Shown here one piece after another: positions 23,737 to 33,294 of a stretch of 46,331 bases of DNA. A program made the translations under genes and the position numbers. The notes below the pieces were generated by a model. The model was not told the origin of the DNA. It worked only from the letters and a program-made list of their open reading frames with translations, and did not search any database. The stretch spans positions 1-46,331 of the forward strand of contig JARFRD010000086.1 in NCBI GenBank assembly GCA_029287435.1, in the 5' to 3' direction. The stretch is from Gammaproteobacteria bacterium (lineage in GTDB: Bacteria > Pseudomonadota > Gammaproteobacteria > SZUA-229). Numbering within the stretch: position 1 is the stretch's first letter; every line of letters begins with the position of its first letter.

Positions 23737-24990
23737 ATGCATAGAAAAATGACAGAATCATTAATTTTCCCGAGGCAGGGAGACAAACAAAACTCGGATT
23801 TTTTTGAAGAATACCTGGTGCGTCTACTTGAAGAACGCGATCATAGTGGGCTGACTGATATCATTCACGAAATAGAAGCAATCATGATAACGGTTGATCC
23901 TGGGCACTCGATTCGCTATATCGGCGAACTGTCCTTAATGACCCCTTATCACTACCTCGTTACACTGGAAAGTGAGGATCACTGGACGCACATTCTTCGT
24001 GTCGACATGAACTCACCGGATTTTCTCGTGCGCGAAGTTAAAGACCCGTCCATCCAGGGGGTTTTCCGCAGTCTTAATGAGATTTACCCAATAGGAATGC
24101 GGAAACCGAATAGTCGCTACATGGGCGAGATTTTACGTGTCGACAATCTACATGAAGTTGTTGAAAAACAGAAAGAACGTGAATTTCGATTTTTTTCACA
24201 GGATCAGATACGCCGCATGCAACTTCCCGGTAATCTTGCCATCAGCAAACCTTCTCCCTATACACATAATATCGTGTCATACATGGAGAGACCACTGGAT
24301 CAGATACGTACCTATGCACTGGGTGTAAGTGCCATTCGCGATGATGTACAGGAAGTCTACCTTGCTGCTAAATCCATGCAGAAAGAACTGGGAATCAATG
24401 ATTTAATCATGCCGATAGACCATCTTGCGACACGTATATACAGTCAGAACCGTGAAGTAGCAATACTGGAATGGCTGTCCTTGTCCAGCTATTACTATTG
24501 GGGTTCATATGATATAACCGACCAGAACTCCTCAACCAATGTCACTAAAAGTGTGCATTGCCCAAATGAAATGCAGTCCCCGGCAAAGGTCTTTACAGCC
24601 AACAACACCCCTTACTTCGTGAACCATCTGGAAAAACTGCCTTCACCAACAGAGACATTTGTGCGTAACTATGGACCTCGACTGCATCATATTGCACTGG
24701 CCGTTGCCGACGGTGAACGCAACGGTATGGAAAATATCGATTATGTAGTAAAACAGATTGCATCGCAGGGACGGGACTTTTTGCTAGATGTGATTGGATC
24801 AAAAGATGATGGCCTGAAGCAGATATTCTCCAGCGCGTCGGAACATTCATCTCTGATAATCGAATATGTCCAGCGTTTTGGTGACTTCAACGGTTTCTTT
24901 ACCAAGCACAACGTTGCGGAGCTCACTCACGCTGCCGGCGTTGAAGAGGAACTGCTGGAAATGCAGGCAGAATCAGAAATTACGCATTAG
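23737..24990 (+). CDS. HPPD-like VOC-superfamily protein, putative Fe(II) dioxygenase
   Basis: 417 residues (ATG at 23749 is an alternative start; neither has a strong ribosome site). The C-terminal half resembles the catalytic domain of 4-hydroxyphenylpyruvate dioxygenase: MPIDHLATRI, RLHHIALAVADG, then DVIGSKDDGLKQIFS and SLIIEYVQRFGDFNGF. The three strands place His229, His317/318 and Glu376 where HPPD has its 2-His-1-Glu iron site. The N-terminal ~200 residues do not obviously match HPPD. It is transcribed divergently from the ATP-grasp/alpha-E operon, with a shared candidate enhancer, and convergently with the transglutaminase operon. Substrate is unknown; a 2-oxo acid or a product of the neighbouring ligases is possible. 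Confidence 0.7.
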   Translation: MHRKMTESLIFPRQGDKQNSDFFEEYLVRLLEERDHSGLTDIIHEIEAIMITVDPGHSIRYIGELSLMTPYHYLVTLESEDHWTHILRVDMNSPDFLVREVKDPSIQGVFRSLNEIYPIGMRKPNSRYMGEILRVDNLHEVVEKQKEREFRFFSQDQIRRMQLPGNLAISKPSPYTHNIVSYMERPLDQIRTYALGVSAIRDDVQEVYLAAKSMQKELGINDLIMPIDHLATRIYSQNREVAILEWLSLSSYYYWGSYDITDQNSSTNVTKSVHCPNEMQSPAKVFTANNTPYFVNHLEKLPSPTETFVRNYGPRLHHIALAVADGERNGMENIDYVVKQIASQGRDFLLDVIGSKDDGLKQIFSSASEHSSLIIEYVQRFGDFNGFFTKHNVAELTHAAGVEEELLEMQAESEITH

Positions 24991-25030
24991 GAGTCTGGAA
25001 TAAGCTTGTTTGCGCAACGATAGTCACAGG

Positions 25031-25828
25031 TTAAAACTCACTGTCATCTATACATTGCACGCTAACCTGCTGCCCTAACGCATAGATTGCAGGCCCAAAT
25101 TGATTATAGACAGCAACATCGGCTGCATCACGACCATAACCGATTGCGACATATCCCCCCGTCAACTCTGCCTGTGTTGCATCGAAGGTGTACCAGCGTC
25201 CTCCCACGTAGGCCTCGAACCAGGCATGAAGGTCCATCGGCTCAAGTCCATAGAAATAGCCCACGACCATGCGCGCAGGTATCGTCAGGCTGCGGCATAA
25301 TGCGATACCAAGATGAGACAAGTCCCGACAGACACCGGTTTTCCTGTTGTTTACTTCCACTGCTGACAACGCGATGTCGCTGCTGCCAGGCTGGTAACTG
25401 ATTGTACTGCGTAACCATGCTACGATAGCCGTGACCTGATCATAACCTGTCAACTGGTTTGCCGTAATTTCGGTCGCTAACTGACCAAAACGGTCCGACT
25501 CACAGTAGCGACTGGGCAACAGGTAACTGAGCACGGCTTCGGGCAGGTTCTGGACCTCGACGTACGGTGCCCCGGGTTCCTGGTCCATGTTATCCGTAAT
25601 CATTACATCTGCGGCGGTTCGTACAACGAAGATGCCAGGCGGGGCAATCAGTCGTTGACAGAGATTGCCGTAGTTGTCGGTGAATTCAACTACGGGAACG
25701 CTAGGCTCCAGTCTGTATTCTTCACGTGCGATCCATTGCTGTGAGCCACTGCGCGGGCGCAGCATCAACACAAAAGGCGTTGATTCAGCAATGTCAAAGG
25801 TTAAACAACAGCTTGTGCGTAACCACAT
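25031..25828 (-). CDS. Transglutaminase-like protein (third of the cluster)
   Basis: 265 residues with a papain-fold transglutaminase-like core. The triad is visible: Cys167 ([14 protein letters not shown]), His201 ([14 protein letters not shown]) and Asp216 (TFDATQ). The N-terminal ~110 residues form the beta-rich domain usual for this group, and [16 protein letters not shown] near the end is characteristic of it. Such proteins may cleave or form amide bonds in peptides. It is the last gene of a four-gene minus-strand operon, 52 bases after the 293-residue transglutaminase. Confidence 0.92.
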   Translation of the reverse strand: MWLRTSCCLTFDIAESTPFVLMLRPRSGSQQWIAREEYRLEPSVPVVEFTDNYGNLCQRLIAPPGIFVVRTAADVMITDNMDQEPGAPYVEVQNLPEAVLSYLLPSRYCESDRFGQLATEITANQLTGYDQVTAIVAWLRSTISYQPGSSDIALSAVEVNNRKTGVCRDLSHLGIALCRSLTIPARMVVGYFYGLEPMDLHAWFEAYVGGRWYTFDATQAELTGGYVAIGYGRDAADVAVYNQFGPAIYALGQQVSVQCIDDSEF

Positions 25829-25880
25829 CTATTTAACACCATATAAAAATGACAGTAGGATTTATAGAGCTTTCATTGAT

Positions 25881-26762
25881 CTATGTTTTGATGCGCTCGA
25901 CATCAACTGAAACATCTAGTCTGTTTTTCTTACCACCGCCAAAAATAATGCCCTTTAGTGGAGCAACATCTGCATAATCCCGTCCCCATGCTACAGTGAT
26001 ATGTTGCTCTTTCGGGATTTTTGCATTGGTGGGATCAAAATCAACCCAGCCCAGATGTGGGACGTAGACACTGAACCACGCATGTGATGCATCAGCGCCT
26101 ACAAGTTTTTCCTTGCCTTGCGGGGGTATCGTTTCAAGGTAGCCGCTGACATATCGTGCCGCCAGGCCCTGCATGCGTAGACAGGTGATGGCCAGGTGTG
26201 CGAAATCCTGGCACACACCTTTTTTGTGCTTCAATACTTCTTTCAAAGGTGTAGCGATGGTGCTGAACCCCGGATCATATTTAAAGTCCTGGTGTATGCG
26301 GTGCATCAGATTTTCAACAGCATCCAGCAACGGTCTGTCCTTGCGGAATGATGGCTTGCTATAGCTTACAACATCCATGATGAAATCGGTAAAATCTGAT
26401 TCGAGCACATAAAGCCTGTTATCAATAATATCCGGATCAGATGTAGTATTAATATATTCAACTGCCTGTTCCCAGCCTATAGATGTCTCGCCGGGCGGCA
26501 GTGTGCTGGAAAACACTTCTACTTCACTGATAGCCGTAACGCTTAGCTCTTTGTGTGGCATTTGAATACTGAAACTGGCCCGACGGTTGCCAAACAGGTC
26601 CGACCACTCATTCACGTTGGCAGGCAAAGGATCGATGAGCAGTTGACTCAGTTGGCAGCTCTGGTTCGGTGTGATCCGCGGCAGCAAATGGGCAATGTTA
26701 TGGCACAGTGTTACGTTCTCGCTGTAGGTGTATTTCGTGGTATGTGTCACACGGTATTTCAT
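25881..26762 (-). CDS. Transglutaminase-like protein with N-terminal beta domain
   Basis: 293 residues. The N-terminal region (KYRVTHTTKYTYSENVTLCHN) is the domain that precedes the transglutaminase core in this family. Cys184 (KKGVCQDFAHLAI), His227 (ASHAWFSVYVPHLGW) and Asp243 (DFDPTNAK) form the expected triad, and HITVAWGRDYADVAPLKG closes the domain. Its start codon overlaps the stop of the ATP-grasp/alpha-E fusion (ATGA), a strong sign of coupled expression. Cytoplasmic, as no signal peptide is seen. Confidence 0.94.
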   Translation of the reverse strand: MKYRVTHTTKYTYSENVTLCHNIAHLLPRITPNQSCQLSQLLIDPLPANVNEWSDLFGNRRASFSIQMPHKELSVTAISEVEVFSSTLPPGETSIGWEQAVEYINTTSDPDIIDNRLYVLESDFTDFIMDVVSYSKPSFRKDRPLLDAVENLMHRIHQDFKYDPGFSTIATPLKEVLKHKKGVCQDFAHLAITCLRMQGLAARYVSGYLETIPPQGKEKLVGADASHAWFSVYVPHLGWVDFDPTNAKIPKEQHITVAWGRDYADVAPLKGIIFGGGKKNRLDVSVDVERIKT

Positions 26763-29329
26763 GTGGTAGACCTCGAACGCAGCTGCACAAGCTGATGTGG
26801 TGCTTTTGTTGTGTGGAAATATGTTACGGTTAATGAATCTGCCAATGCCGGCAACCTGACCGCTAGAATATCCAGAAAATTATCCAGTGTATCGCGACGG
26901 TTGCTTTCCTTGTTTGGCACGCTCAGCCTGTTCACGTCGGCCAGTCTAACCAGAGAGGCGGCTTCCTGGGCAACTCGTACGAGTTCACTTTGAATATCTG
27001 ATTCCTCTTTATGCGGCAGGGCGGCAATGTGTTCTTCCAGCCTGGAAAACTGATAAGCCAGTGAACGTGGATTGTTTTCATCACACAGAACGAGATCAAG
27101 CAATTGGGGAATCTTGACACCATAGCGGTAGCGTCGACGATAAGTCATCAGACTATCTACGATCGTAAGCATTGAATCCGACAACAGGGTTTCATCCTCT
27201 CCACTGGTTACTGTGGCGACCGTCGATTTTGTCAGTCGAATAATTTGCAGTGCACGCTCAATCCGACGTCCAGTATCAAGGAAACTCCAGCTGCGGCCGC
27301 GCACCATGTTTTCCAGCGTCAGGCCTGTAAAAGCCGTTAAAGCGGTAATCAGGTTGTCCAGTTCATCCAGTGCGTCAACAATTCGATCCTGACTAATGTC
27401 GGACAGTGAGCGAAGTTCTTTATCGATATCGTTGATTACACGCCAGGTGTCTGATGATAAACGATCACGTACCGAGCGCGCTGAACGCAGCAATGCGCTC
27501 AGCGTCTGTGAAAGACTGCCGGCTTTCTGTTGATTGGAAATTACAGTCAGTAATTCTGCTTCCAGCATCTCGACATTATCGGTGTCAGTCAGAGCAGTAA
27601 AGCCGGGGTAGGTCGTGGTCTGGTTGGTTACTGCAATTAGCAGCTGTTTGAATGCGGTCGAGCCTGCACCTTCTCCTGTTTCGAGGAACTGCAGGGCCAA
27701 TCGTAACAGACGGCTGCTGAACTCAGCCCGTTCAGCATAACGACCAACCCAGAACATATTGTCCGCAACGCGACCCGGTACTTCGCCGCCCCTGTCGGGT
27801 GCAAGCCTTGCCTGTCTTCTTTCAGAAAGCAGGCTGATATGTTTTTCCGGTTCTGTAGCAAGCACCCATGTATCCTTACTGATGCCTCCCGCCTGGTTGG
27901 AGACCATCAGTGTGTCTTCACTGGATGAAACGCGCGTCAAGCCTCCCGGCATTACCATATAATCACTTTCACCTGCGATAAGGAAACCACGCAGAACTGA
28001 ATGGCGGGGCCTGAGACCGGTTTTGTCCAACACCGGAACAGTGGACATGGAGACACTTTCCTGTCCAACATACAGATGTGGCCTGGCACTGATGCTTTGC
28101 TTCAGTTCATCCAGTTGCTGCCTGGATAATTCAGCGCCAAAATGGACCCTGAAACCGATACCCGGATGAACCGGTTTTATCACCAGGCGATGCAAATTAG
28201 CCAGCACATGCTCACGCTGGGCTGGTATGCCGCACCACCAGGTCTGCAATGATGGAATCCGCAGGTCTTCACCGAGGAAATATTTTGACAGTGTGGGCAG
28301 GAAAGCCAACAGCGCAGGATTTTCCAGTATACCACTGCCAAGCGGGTTGGCGATGCTGACATTGCCCATTCGCGCTACATTGGTCAAACCGGGCACACCC
28401 AGATAGGAATCATCGCGCAATTCAACCGGGTCACAATAGCTATCATCCATGCGCCGCATAATGACATCGACCGGACGTAAGCCTTCCAGTGTGCTCAGCC
28501 AGACCCGGTTGTCGCGCACGGTTAGATCTTCACCTTCTACAAGCGTATAACCGAGATAATTGGCCAAATAGGCATGCTCAAAATAGGTCTCGTTTGCGGG
28601 ACCCGGGCTCAACAGCACAATATTGGGCTCTTCTCCTTCGCGCGGAGACAGTGTGTTCAGGGTGTTGCGTGTGGTGCGAAAAAAGTTTGCCAGCCTGTGG
28701 GTATGTGAATCCCTGAACAGGCTAGGTAACACGCGTGATATCACCAGTCTGTTTTCCAGCGCGTAACCGGTGCCGGAGGGTGCCTGTGTTCGGTCACTTA
28801 ACACATTGATCTGCCCGTCGGTGTCTCTGACCAGGTCAGCCGCATAGAATGTTAATGCGCGTGAACCCGGCATCGGTATGTTTGCGCAGGGATATAGAAA
28901 ACCGGGATGCGAATAAAGCAGCTCTGGCGGCAGAATGCCATTTCTGACCAGGTGACGGGGGCCGTAGAAGTCCTCTAGCACAAGGTTGAGCAATTCTGCA
29001 CGCTGCATCAAACCAGCTTCGATTGTTTGCCACTCTTTACTCTCGATCAGCAGTGGAACCAGGTCAAGCTTCCAGGGCCTGCCCATACCGCCCGGGTCAC
29101 CGTAGATGTTGTAGGTACCATCATTTTCGCGAATCAGACGCCAGGCTTCCTCCCGCCGATGTTGCAGCTCAGCACTGCCCATTCCATCGAGTGCTTCCAT
29201 CAGGTAATGCCAGTGAGAGCGAATGCCGCCATCGTGCATGCACATTTCATCATGGCTACCAGAGGCTTTATACTCATGGCACAGCCTTGCTGGATTATTA
29301 GTGATGTTTTCTGGTGAGCTCTGTTTCAA
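26759..29329 (-). CDS. Fused circularly permuted ATP-grasp / alpha-E protein
   Basis: 856 residues joining two domains that are separate genes at 20963-23385. Residues ~1-520 are the ATP-grasp part (WKLDLVPLLIESKEWQTIEAGL, DRTQAPSGTGYALENRLVIS, HRLVIKPVHPGIGFRVHFG, GLTRVSSSEDTLMVSNQAGG). Residues ~535-850 are the alpha-E part, opening with VADNMFWVGRYAERAEFSSRLL. The fusion is known in this family. Predicted amidoligase with unknown substrate; the coupled downstream transglutaminase suggests processing of the same peptide. It lies 74 bases after the DUF2126 gene in the same operon. Confidence 0.93.
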   Translation of the reverse strand: MKQSSPENITNNPARLCHEYKASGSHDEMCMHDGGIRSHWHYLMEALDGMGSAELQHRREEAWRLIRENDGTYNIYGDPGGMGRPWKLDLVPLLIESKEWQTIEAGLMQRAELLNLVLEDFYGPRHLVRNGILPPELLYSHPGFLYPCANIPMPGSRALTFYAADLVRDTDGQINVLSDRTQAPSGTGYALENRLVISRVLPSLFRDSHTHRLANFFRTTRNTLNTLSPREGEEPNIVLLSPGPANETYFEHAYLANYLGYTLVEGEDLTVRDNRVWLSTLEGLRPVDVIMRRMDDSYCDPVELRDDSYLGVPGLTNVARMGNVSIANPLGSGILENPALLAFLPTLSKYFLGEDLRIPSLQTWWCGIPAQREHVLANLHRLVIKPVHPGIGFRVHFGAELSRQQLDELKQSISARPHLYVGQESVSMSTVPVLDKTGLRPRHSVLRGFLIAGESDYMVMPGGLTRVSSSEDTLMVSNQAGGISKDTWVLATEPEKHISLLSERRQARLAPDRGGEVPGRVADNMFWVGRYAERAEFSSRLLRLALQFLETGEGAGSTAFKQLLIAVTNQTTTYPGFTALTDTDNVEMLEAELLTVISNQQKAGSLSQTLSALLRSARSVRDRLSSDTWRVINDIDKELRSLSDISQDRIVDALDELDNLITALTAFTGLTLENMVRGRSWSFLDTGRRIERALQIIRLTKSTVATVTSGEDETLLSDSMLTIVDSLMTYRRRYRYGVKIPQLLDLVLCDENNPRSLAYQFSRLEEHIAALPHKEESDIQSELVRVAQEAASLVRLADVNRLSVPNKESNRRDTLDNFLDILAVRLPALADSLTVTYFHTTKAPHQLVQLRSRSTT

Positions 29330-29403
29330 AATTTAACTGGCATGCCTGGTAAGCAAAGGTAAATACTTTACGCAACCACCCGCGGACTGGCAAATATGTC
29401 TAC

Positions 29404-32400
29404 TCAGCATGTTGGGGCTTTTCGAAGATCCAGCGTGAACGGATATTCCAGCGATTTCTCTTCAGCTGGAATGTCGATGGGTCCTGGCGTATGGCCGATG
29501 TCTTTGAAACGAGCAATTCGGCGTGATTCCGCTTCATTCGCGTTTACCGGAAAGGTTTCATAATGACGGCCGCCAGGGTGTCCGGAATAATAGGTGCAGC
29601 CACCAATTGAACGGCCATTCCAGCTATCCACGATATCAAACACCAATGGGGTGTGTACTGCTATCGTCGGATGCAAACCTGACGGCGGCTGCCATGCCTT
29701 GAAGCGCACACCGGCTATATATTCACCGCGACGTCCAGTTGGGCGCAAAGGTACACGTCTACCATTACAGGCAACAATATGACGCCCGCCTGTCATGCCA
29801 TTTACCCTGACCTGTATGCGTTCGACTGCTGAGTCGACGAACCTGGATGTCCCCTGTGCAGTGACTTCTTCACCCAGCACATGCCAGGGTTCAACTGCAG
29901 TGCTGAGCTGCAGCTGGATATCATCATATGTCACTTCTCCAATATGCGGGAAACGAAATTCGTGGAATGGTGAAAACCACTCCAGTTTCAGAGCATAGCC
30001 AGCATCCTGAAGATCGCAGATTACATCCTGCATATCCTGCCAGACATAATATGGCAGCAGAAAGCGATCGTGCAATTCTGTACCCCAGCGAACCGGGTTT
30101 TTCCGGTAAGGATTGTTCCAGAAACGGGCGACCAGAGATCTCAATAGCAACATCTGCACGATGCTCATTCTCGCATGCGGCGGCATTTCAAATGCACGAA
30201 ATTCAACTAAACCGAGTCGTCCGCTGGTACTCTCCGGGGAATAGAGCTTGTCGATACAGAACTCAGAGCGGTGGGTGTTGCCGCTGACATCGATCAGCAG
30301 GTTACGTAACAATCGGTCGACGATCCAGGGAGATGGTGTTTCACCTTCAGGAATCTGCTGGAATGCGATTTCAAGTTCATACAGACTATCGTCGCGCGCT
30401 TCATCGACTCTTGGTGCCTGGCTGGTTGGGCCAACAAATAGGCCTGAAAACAGGTAAGACAGGCCGGGGTGATGTTGCCAGTAGGTGACCAGACTCTGCA
30501 GCAGATCTGGTCTTCTCAACATTGGACTGTCTGCAGGCGTTGGTCCGCCCAGTGTTACGTGGTTGCCGCCGCCAGTACCGGTATGTCGGCCGTCGAGCAT
30601 GAACTTTTCTGTGCCCAGCCGGGACAATCGTGCTTCCTCGTATATGGCTTCAGTATTTGAAACCAGTTCGTTCCAGTCATGTGCTGGATGAATGTTAACT
30701 TCAATGACCCCGGGGTCAGGAGTAATAGCAAAGCGCTTAAGGCGATGATCATGCGGCGGTTCATAGCCTTCAAGAAACACCGGTATTTTCAGTTCTGCCG
30801 CTGTCGTTTCGATTGAATGCAGCAGATCCAGGTAATGTTCCAGGTGTGTGACAGGGGGCATGAATATGTAGAGATGGCCATCGCGCGGTTCCATGCACAA
30901 AGCTGTGTGTATGATTTCGTGTCTCTTTTCCGAGCTGTCTTCAACCGCCTCCTGCTGCTGCAAGCCAGCCTGTTTCGCAGGTTCGTTCCTGAACTCTGCA
31001 TAACGCCTGGCAACTTCGCCGTAAATGTCTCCCAGTGGTGGACGGGGCTCGAAGGTACTGCGTTCCGGGTCGGTCTCACGCTCGCGTTTCTTCTTGTCGA
31101 CCCACGGCAGGGAATCCAGTGGAAGGCGGTAGCCCATGGGGGAATCGCCAGGTAATAAAAACAGGTGACCACGCCTAAATGACCACGCACCTGAACGCCA
31201 GCACTCTACATCTCCAGAACTGTCCCACTTGATTGGCAGCACATAGCCAGTTACTTTATCAATGCCTTTATCGAACATCCGTTGTAAGCGCTTTCTTTCT
31301 ACTGGATCTTCCAGTTTGTTGTCCAGGGCATCGACATTGTCGGGAAGGTTTGCCTCCTTCCACATGTAGTAGTAAACATCTTCGTATGCCGGCTGAATAG
31401 CATCTTCAGCAACATCCAGATAACGGCTTAATACTTTTGTGAAGCGGTGCGCATCTTCTGCGCTATAGTTCTGCTCGCTGTCTTCCTTTGCGATCCATTG
31501 TGGATCATGCCAGACCGGCACACCATCTTCGCGCCAGTAACAACCCAGTGCCCAACGAGGCAGGACCTCGCCCGGGTACCATTTACCCTGACCGAAATGC
31601 AAGGCAGCCCCTGCAGCAAAACGCTGCTTGAGTCGCTGCAGCAGATTGCCGGCGAGTTTACGTTTATCTTCGCCAAGAGCAGCGATATTCCATTCAGCAC
31701 CATCCATGTCGTCGATTGAAACGAATGTCGGTTCACCCCCCATGGTTAGGCGAACATCATTGTCCTTGAGATCCCTGTCTACTTGCTGTCCAAGTGCCAT
31801 AATTTCCGTCCACTGGAATTCGGAGTAGGGCAGAGTCACTCTCGGATCTTCGTGAATGCGCTGTACTTCATTGTGAAAGTAAAACTCGACCTCAGCTTTA
31901 TCTGTCGCTCCAGAAATTGCTGCCGCACTGACTGGACTGGGGGCACAGGCAAGCGGTATATGTCCTTCGCCGGCAAACAAACCTGATGTCGGATCCAGCC
32001 CGACCCAGCCGGCGCCCGGTAGGTAAACTTCGGTCCAGGCATGCAGATCAGTGAAATCTTTTTCAGTTCCTGAAGGCCCGTCCAGAGATTTTGAGTCAGC
32101 TTTTAACTGGATCAGGTAACCGGAGACAAACCTGGCGGCAAATCCTAGATGTCGCAGTATCTGTACGAGTAGCCACGCAGTATCGCGACAGGAACCCCGT
32201 CTCAGTGTAAGGGTCTCATCACACCTCTGGATGCCTTCCTCCATGCGAATATTATAGTCAATGTCTTTTTGCAGCCTCTGGTTAAGTGCAACTAGAAAAT
32301 CATTCGTTTGAGTGCGCGAACGATCGACTACGGCCAGCCATTTCTTTAGTAATGGGCCATTCGCAGAGATGGCCATGTATGGTGCCAGCTCCTTGGCAAG

Positions 32401-32727
32401 ACGTTTTGGATATTTAAATGGATAATGTTGTGCATATTCATCAAGGAAGAAGTCGAATGGGTTTATCACAACCATTTCAGCAATAAGATCAACCTCCACG
32501 GAAAGGCGTCTGGTTTTTTCAGGGAACACCAGCCGTGCCAGAAAATTTCCAAAAGGATCCTGTTGCCAGTTTAAGAAATGTTCTTCTGGCTGAACTTTCA
32601 AAGAGTAACTATGAATTGGTGTTCGCGTATGAACGGCAGGGCGCAAACGTACTGTATGCGGTGACAGCTTTACCGGTCTGTCGTATCGATATTCAGTTTT
32701 GTGATTAATCGCAACGCGAATTGCCAT
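29404..32727 (-). CDS. Transglutaminase-like protein with C-terminal DUF2126 domain
   Basis: 1107 residues, the normal size of this large family. Residues 1-~290 are a transglutaminase-like domain with Cys180 (RRGSCRDTAWLLVQILRHLG), His229 (DLHAWTEVYLPGAGW) and Asp245 (GLDPTSG). The rest is DUF2126, with LTMGGEPTFVSIDDMDGAEWN, GYEPPHDHRLKRFAITPDPG, VEVNIHPAHDW-like EVNIHPAHDWNEL, and DGRHTGTGGGNHVTLGGPTP; glutamine-synthetase-like chemistry has been proposed for related ligase domains, and the HPAHDW and GTGGGNH segments look like an active site. First gene of the four-gene operon, with a sigma-54-type promoter ~30 bases upstream of the predicted leader. Confidence 0.94.
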   Translation of the reverse strand: MAIRVAINHKTEYRYDRPVKLSPHTVRLRPAVHTRTPIHSYSLKVQPEEHFLNWQQDPFGNFLARLVFPEKTRRLSVEVDLIAEMVVINPFDFFLDEYAQHYPFKYPKRLAKELAPYMAISANGPLLKKWLAVVDRSRTQTNDFLVALNQRLQKDIDYNIRMEEGIQRCDETLTLRRGSCRDTAWLLVQILRHLGFAARFVSGYLIQLKADSKSLDGPSGTEKDFTDLHAWTEVYLPGAGWVGLDPTSGLFAGEGHIPLACAPSPVSAAAISGATDKAEVEFYFHNEVQRIHEDPRVTLPYSEFQWTEIMALGQQVDRDLKDNDVRLTMGGEPTFVSIDDMDGAEWNIAALGEDKRKLAGNLLQRLKQRFAAGAALHFGQGKWYPGEVLPRWALGCYWREDGVPVWHDPQWIAKEDSEQNYSAEDAHRFTKVLSRYLDVAEDAIQPAYEDVYYYMWKEANLPDNVDALDNKLEDPVERKRLQRMFDKGIDKVTGYVLPIKWDSSGDVECWRSGAWSFRRGHLFLLPGDSPMGYRLPLDSLPWVDKKKRERETDPERSTFEPRPPLGDIYGEVARRYAEFRNEPAKQAGLQQQEAVEDSSEKRHEIIHTALCMEPRDGHLYIFMPPVTHLEHYLDLLHSIETTAAELKIPVFLEGYEPPHDHRLKRFAITPDPGVIEVNIHPAHDWNELVSNTEAIYEEARLSRLGTEKFMLDGRHTGTGGGNHVTLGGPTPADSPMLRRPDLLQSLVTYWQHHPGLSYLFSGLFVGPTSQAPRVDEARDDSLYELEIAFQQIPEGETPSPWIVDRLLRNLLIDVSGNTHRSEFCIDKLYSPESTSGRLGLVEFRAFEMPPHARMSIVQMLLLRSLVARFWNNPYRKNPVRWGTELHDRFLLPYYVWQDMQDVICDLQDAGYALKLEWFSPFHEFRFPHIGEVTYDDIQLQLSTAVEPWHVLGEEVTAQGTSRFVDSAVERIQVRVNGMTGGRHIVACNGRRVPLRPTGRRGEYIAGVRFKAWQPPSGLHPTIAVHTPLVFDIVDSWNGRSIGGCTYYSGHPGGRHYETFPVNANEAESRRIARFKDIGHTPGPIDIPAEEKSLEYPFTLDLRKAPTC

Positions 32728-33294
32728 TGTGTTTTCCGGTTAGGTGTTTTCTTATATCTGCATATTTCAGCAAGAACCGTACCAACTAATTAGTTATTAT
32801 TGACAGGCATTGCTGCTGATTTCTACTACTAACTTCTCAATAAATAATTTTATTTAACTGCATAGTTAAAAATTCATGCACTAATTTGATACGCGAATTG
32901 CAGATTGGATACCGTGAGCGTTTGATTTTGGTGCAACCCAGACTGATTTATGATTTTACTCATGGTCTATGATCTATGCGTGAGACTATCATATAAAATT
33001 ACGGGATGTATGGAATCCTACTACGAAGTCCTACATGACGTGCCATTTGAACAATATGTCTATCTATACCGACGAGTAATTTGTCACAGCGTTAACACAG
33101 TATATCATTCGTAGAACACAGTGCTTCACTGATCAATTAATTTTGCATAGGAAAGGAGAATCAGAGGAATACAGGTAGATGTTGTCCGGCCAGAGGATCA
33201 GAATACTTGCATGGAGGTGTTTAATGAAAAGCTATAGGGATATTAGCCAGGCAAACAAGAAAGGGGTTAGAAACTTTTGCCGTTGTTGCAGCCA
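32728..33294. other. Divergent intergenic region between the DUF2126 operon and the 2OG oxygenase-like gene
   Basis: About 560 AT-rich bases without a credible gene. It holds the sigma-54-type element at 32769-32785 and two isolated NtrC-like half sites, TGCACT at 32877-32882 and GGTGCA at 32930-32935. No full palindrome is present. Confidence 0.5.
32769..32785 (-). promoter_or_regulatory. Sigma-54 (-24/-12) promoter of the DUF2126 operon
   Basis: On the minus strand TTGGTACGGTTCTTGCT matches YTGGCACGRNNNTTGCW with a single mismatch (C5 to T), again with 10 bases between GG and GC. The predicted transcript start (~32758) lies ~30 bases before the ATG at 32727. Confidence 0.75.

Noticed and set aside
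24991-25030. Bidirectional terminator between the convergent VOC and transglutaminase genes
   Set aside because: Only a weak TTG/CAA stem with no T-run; termination here is unresolved.
33039-33045. Sigma-54-like TGGCACG on the minus strand
   Set aside because: There is no TTGC at the required distance downstream, so the -12 part is missing.
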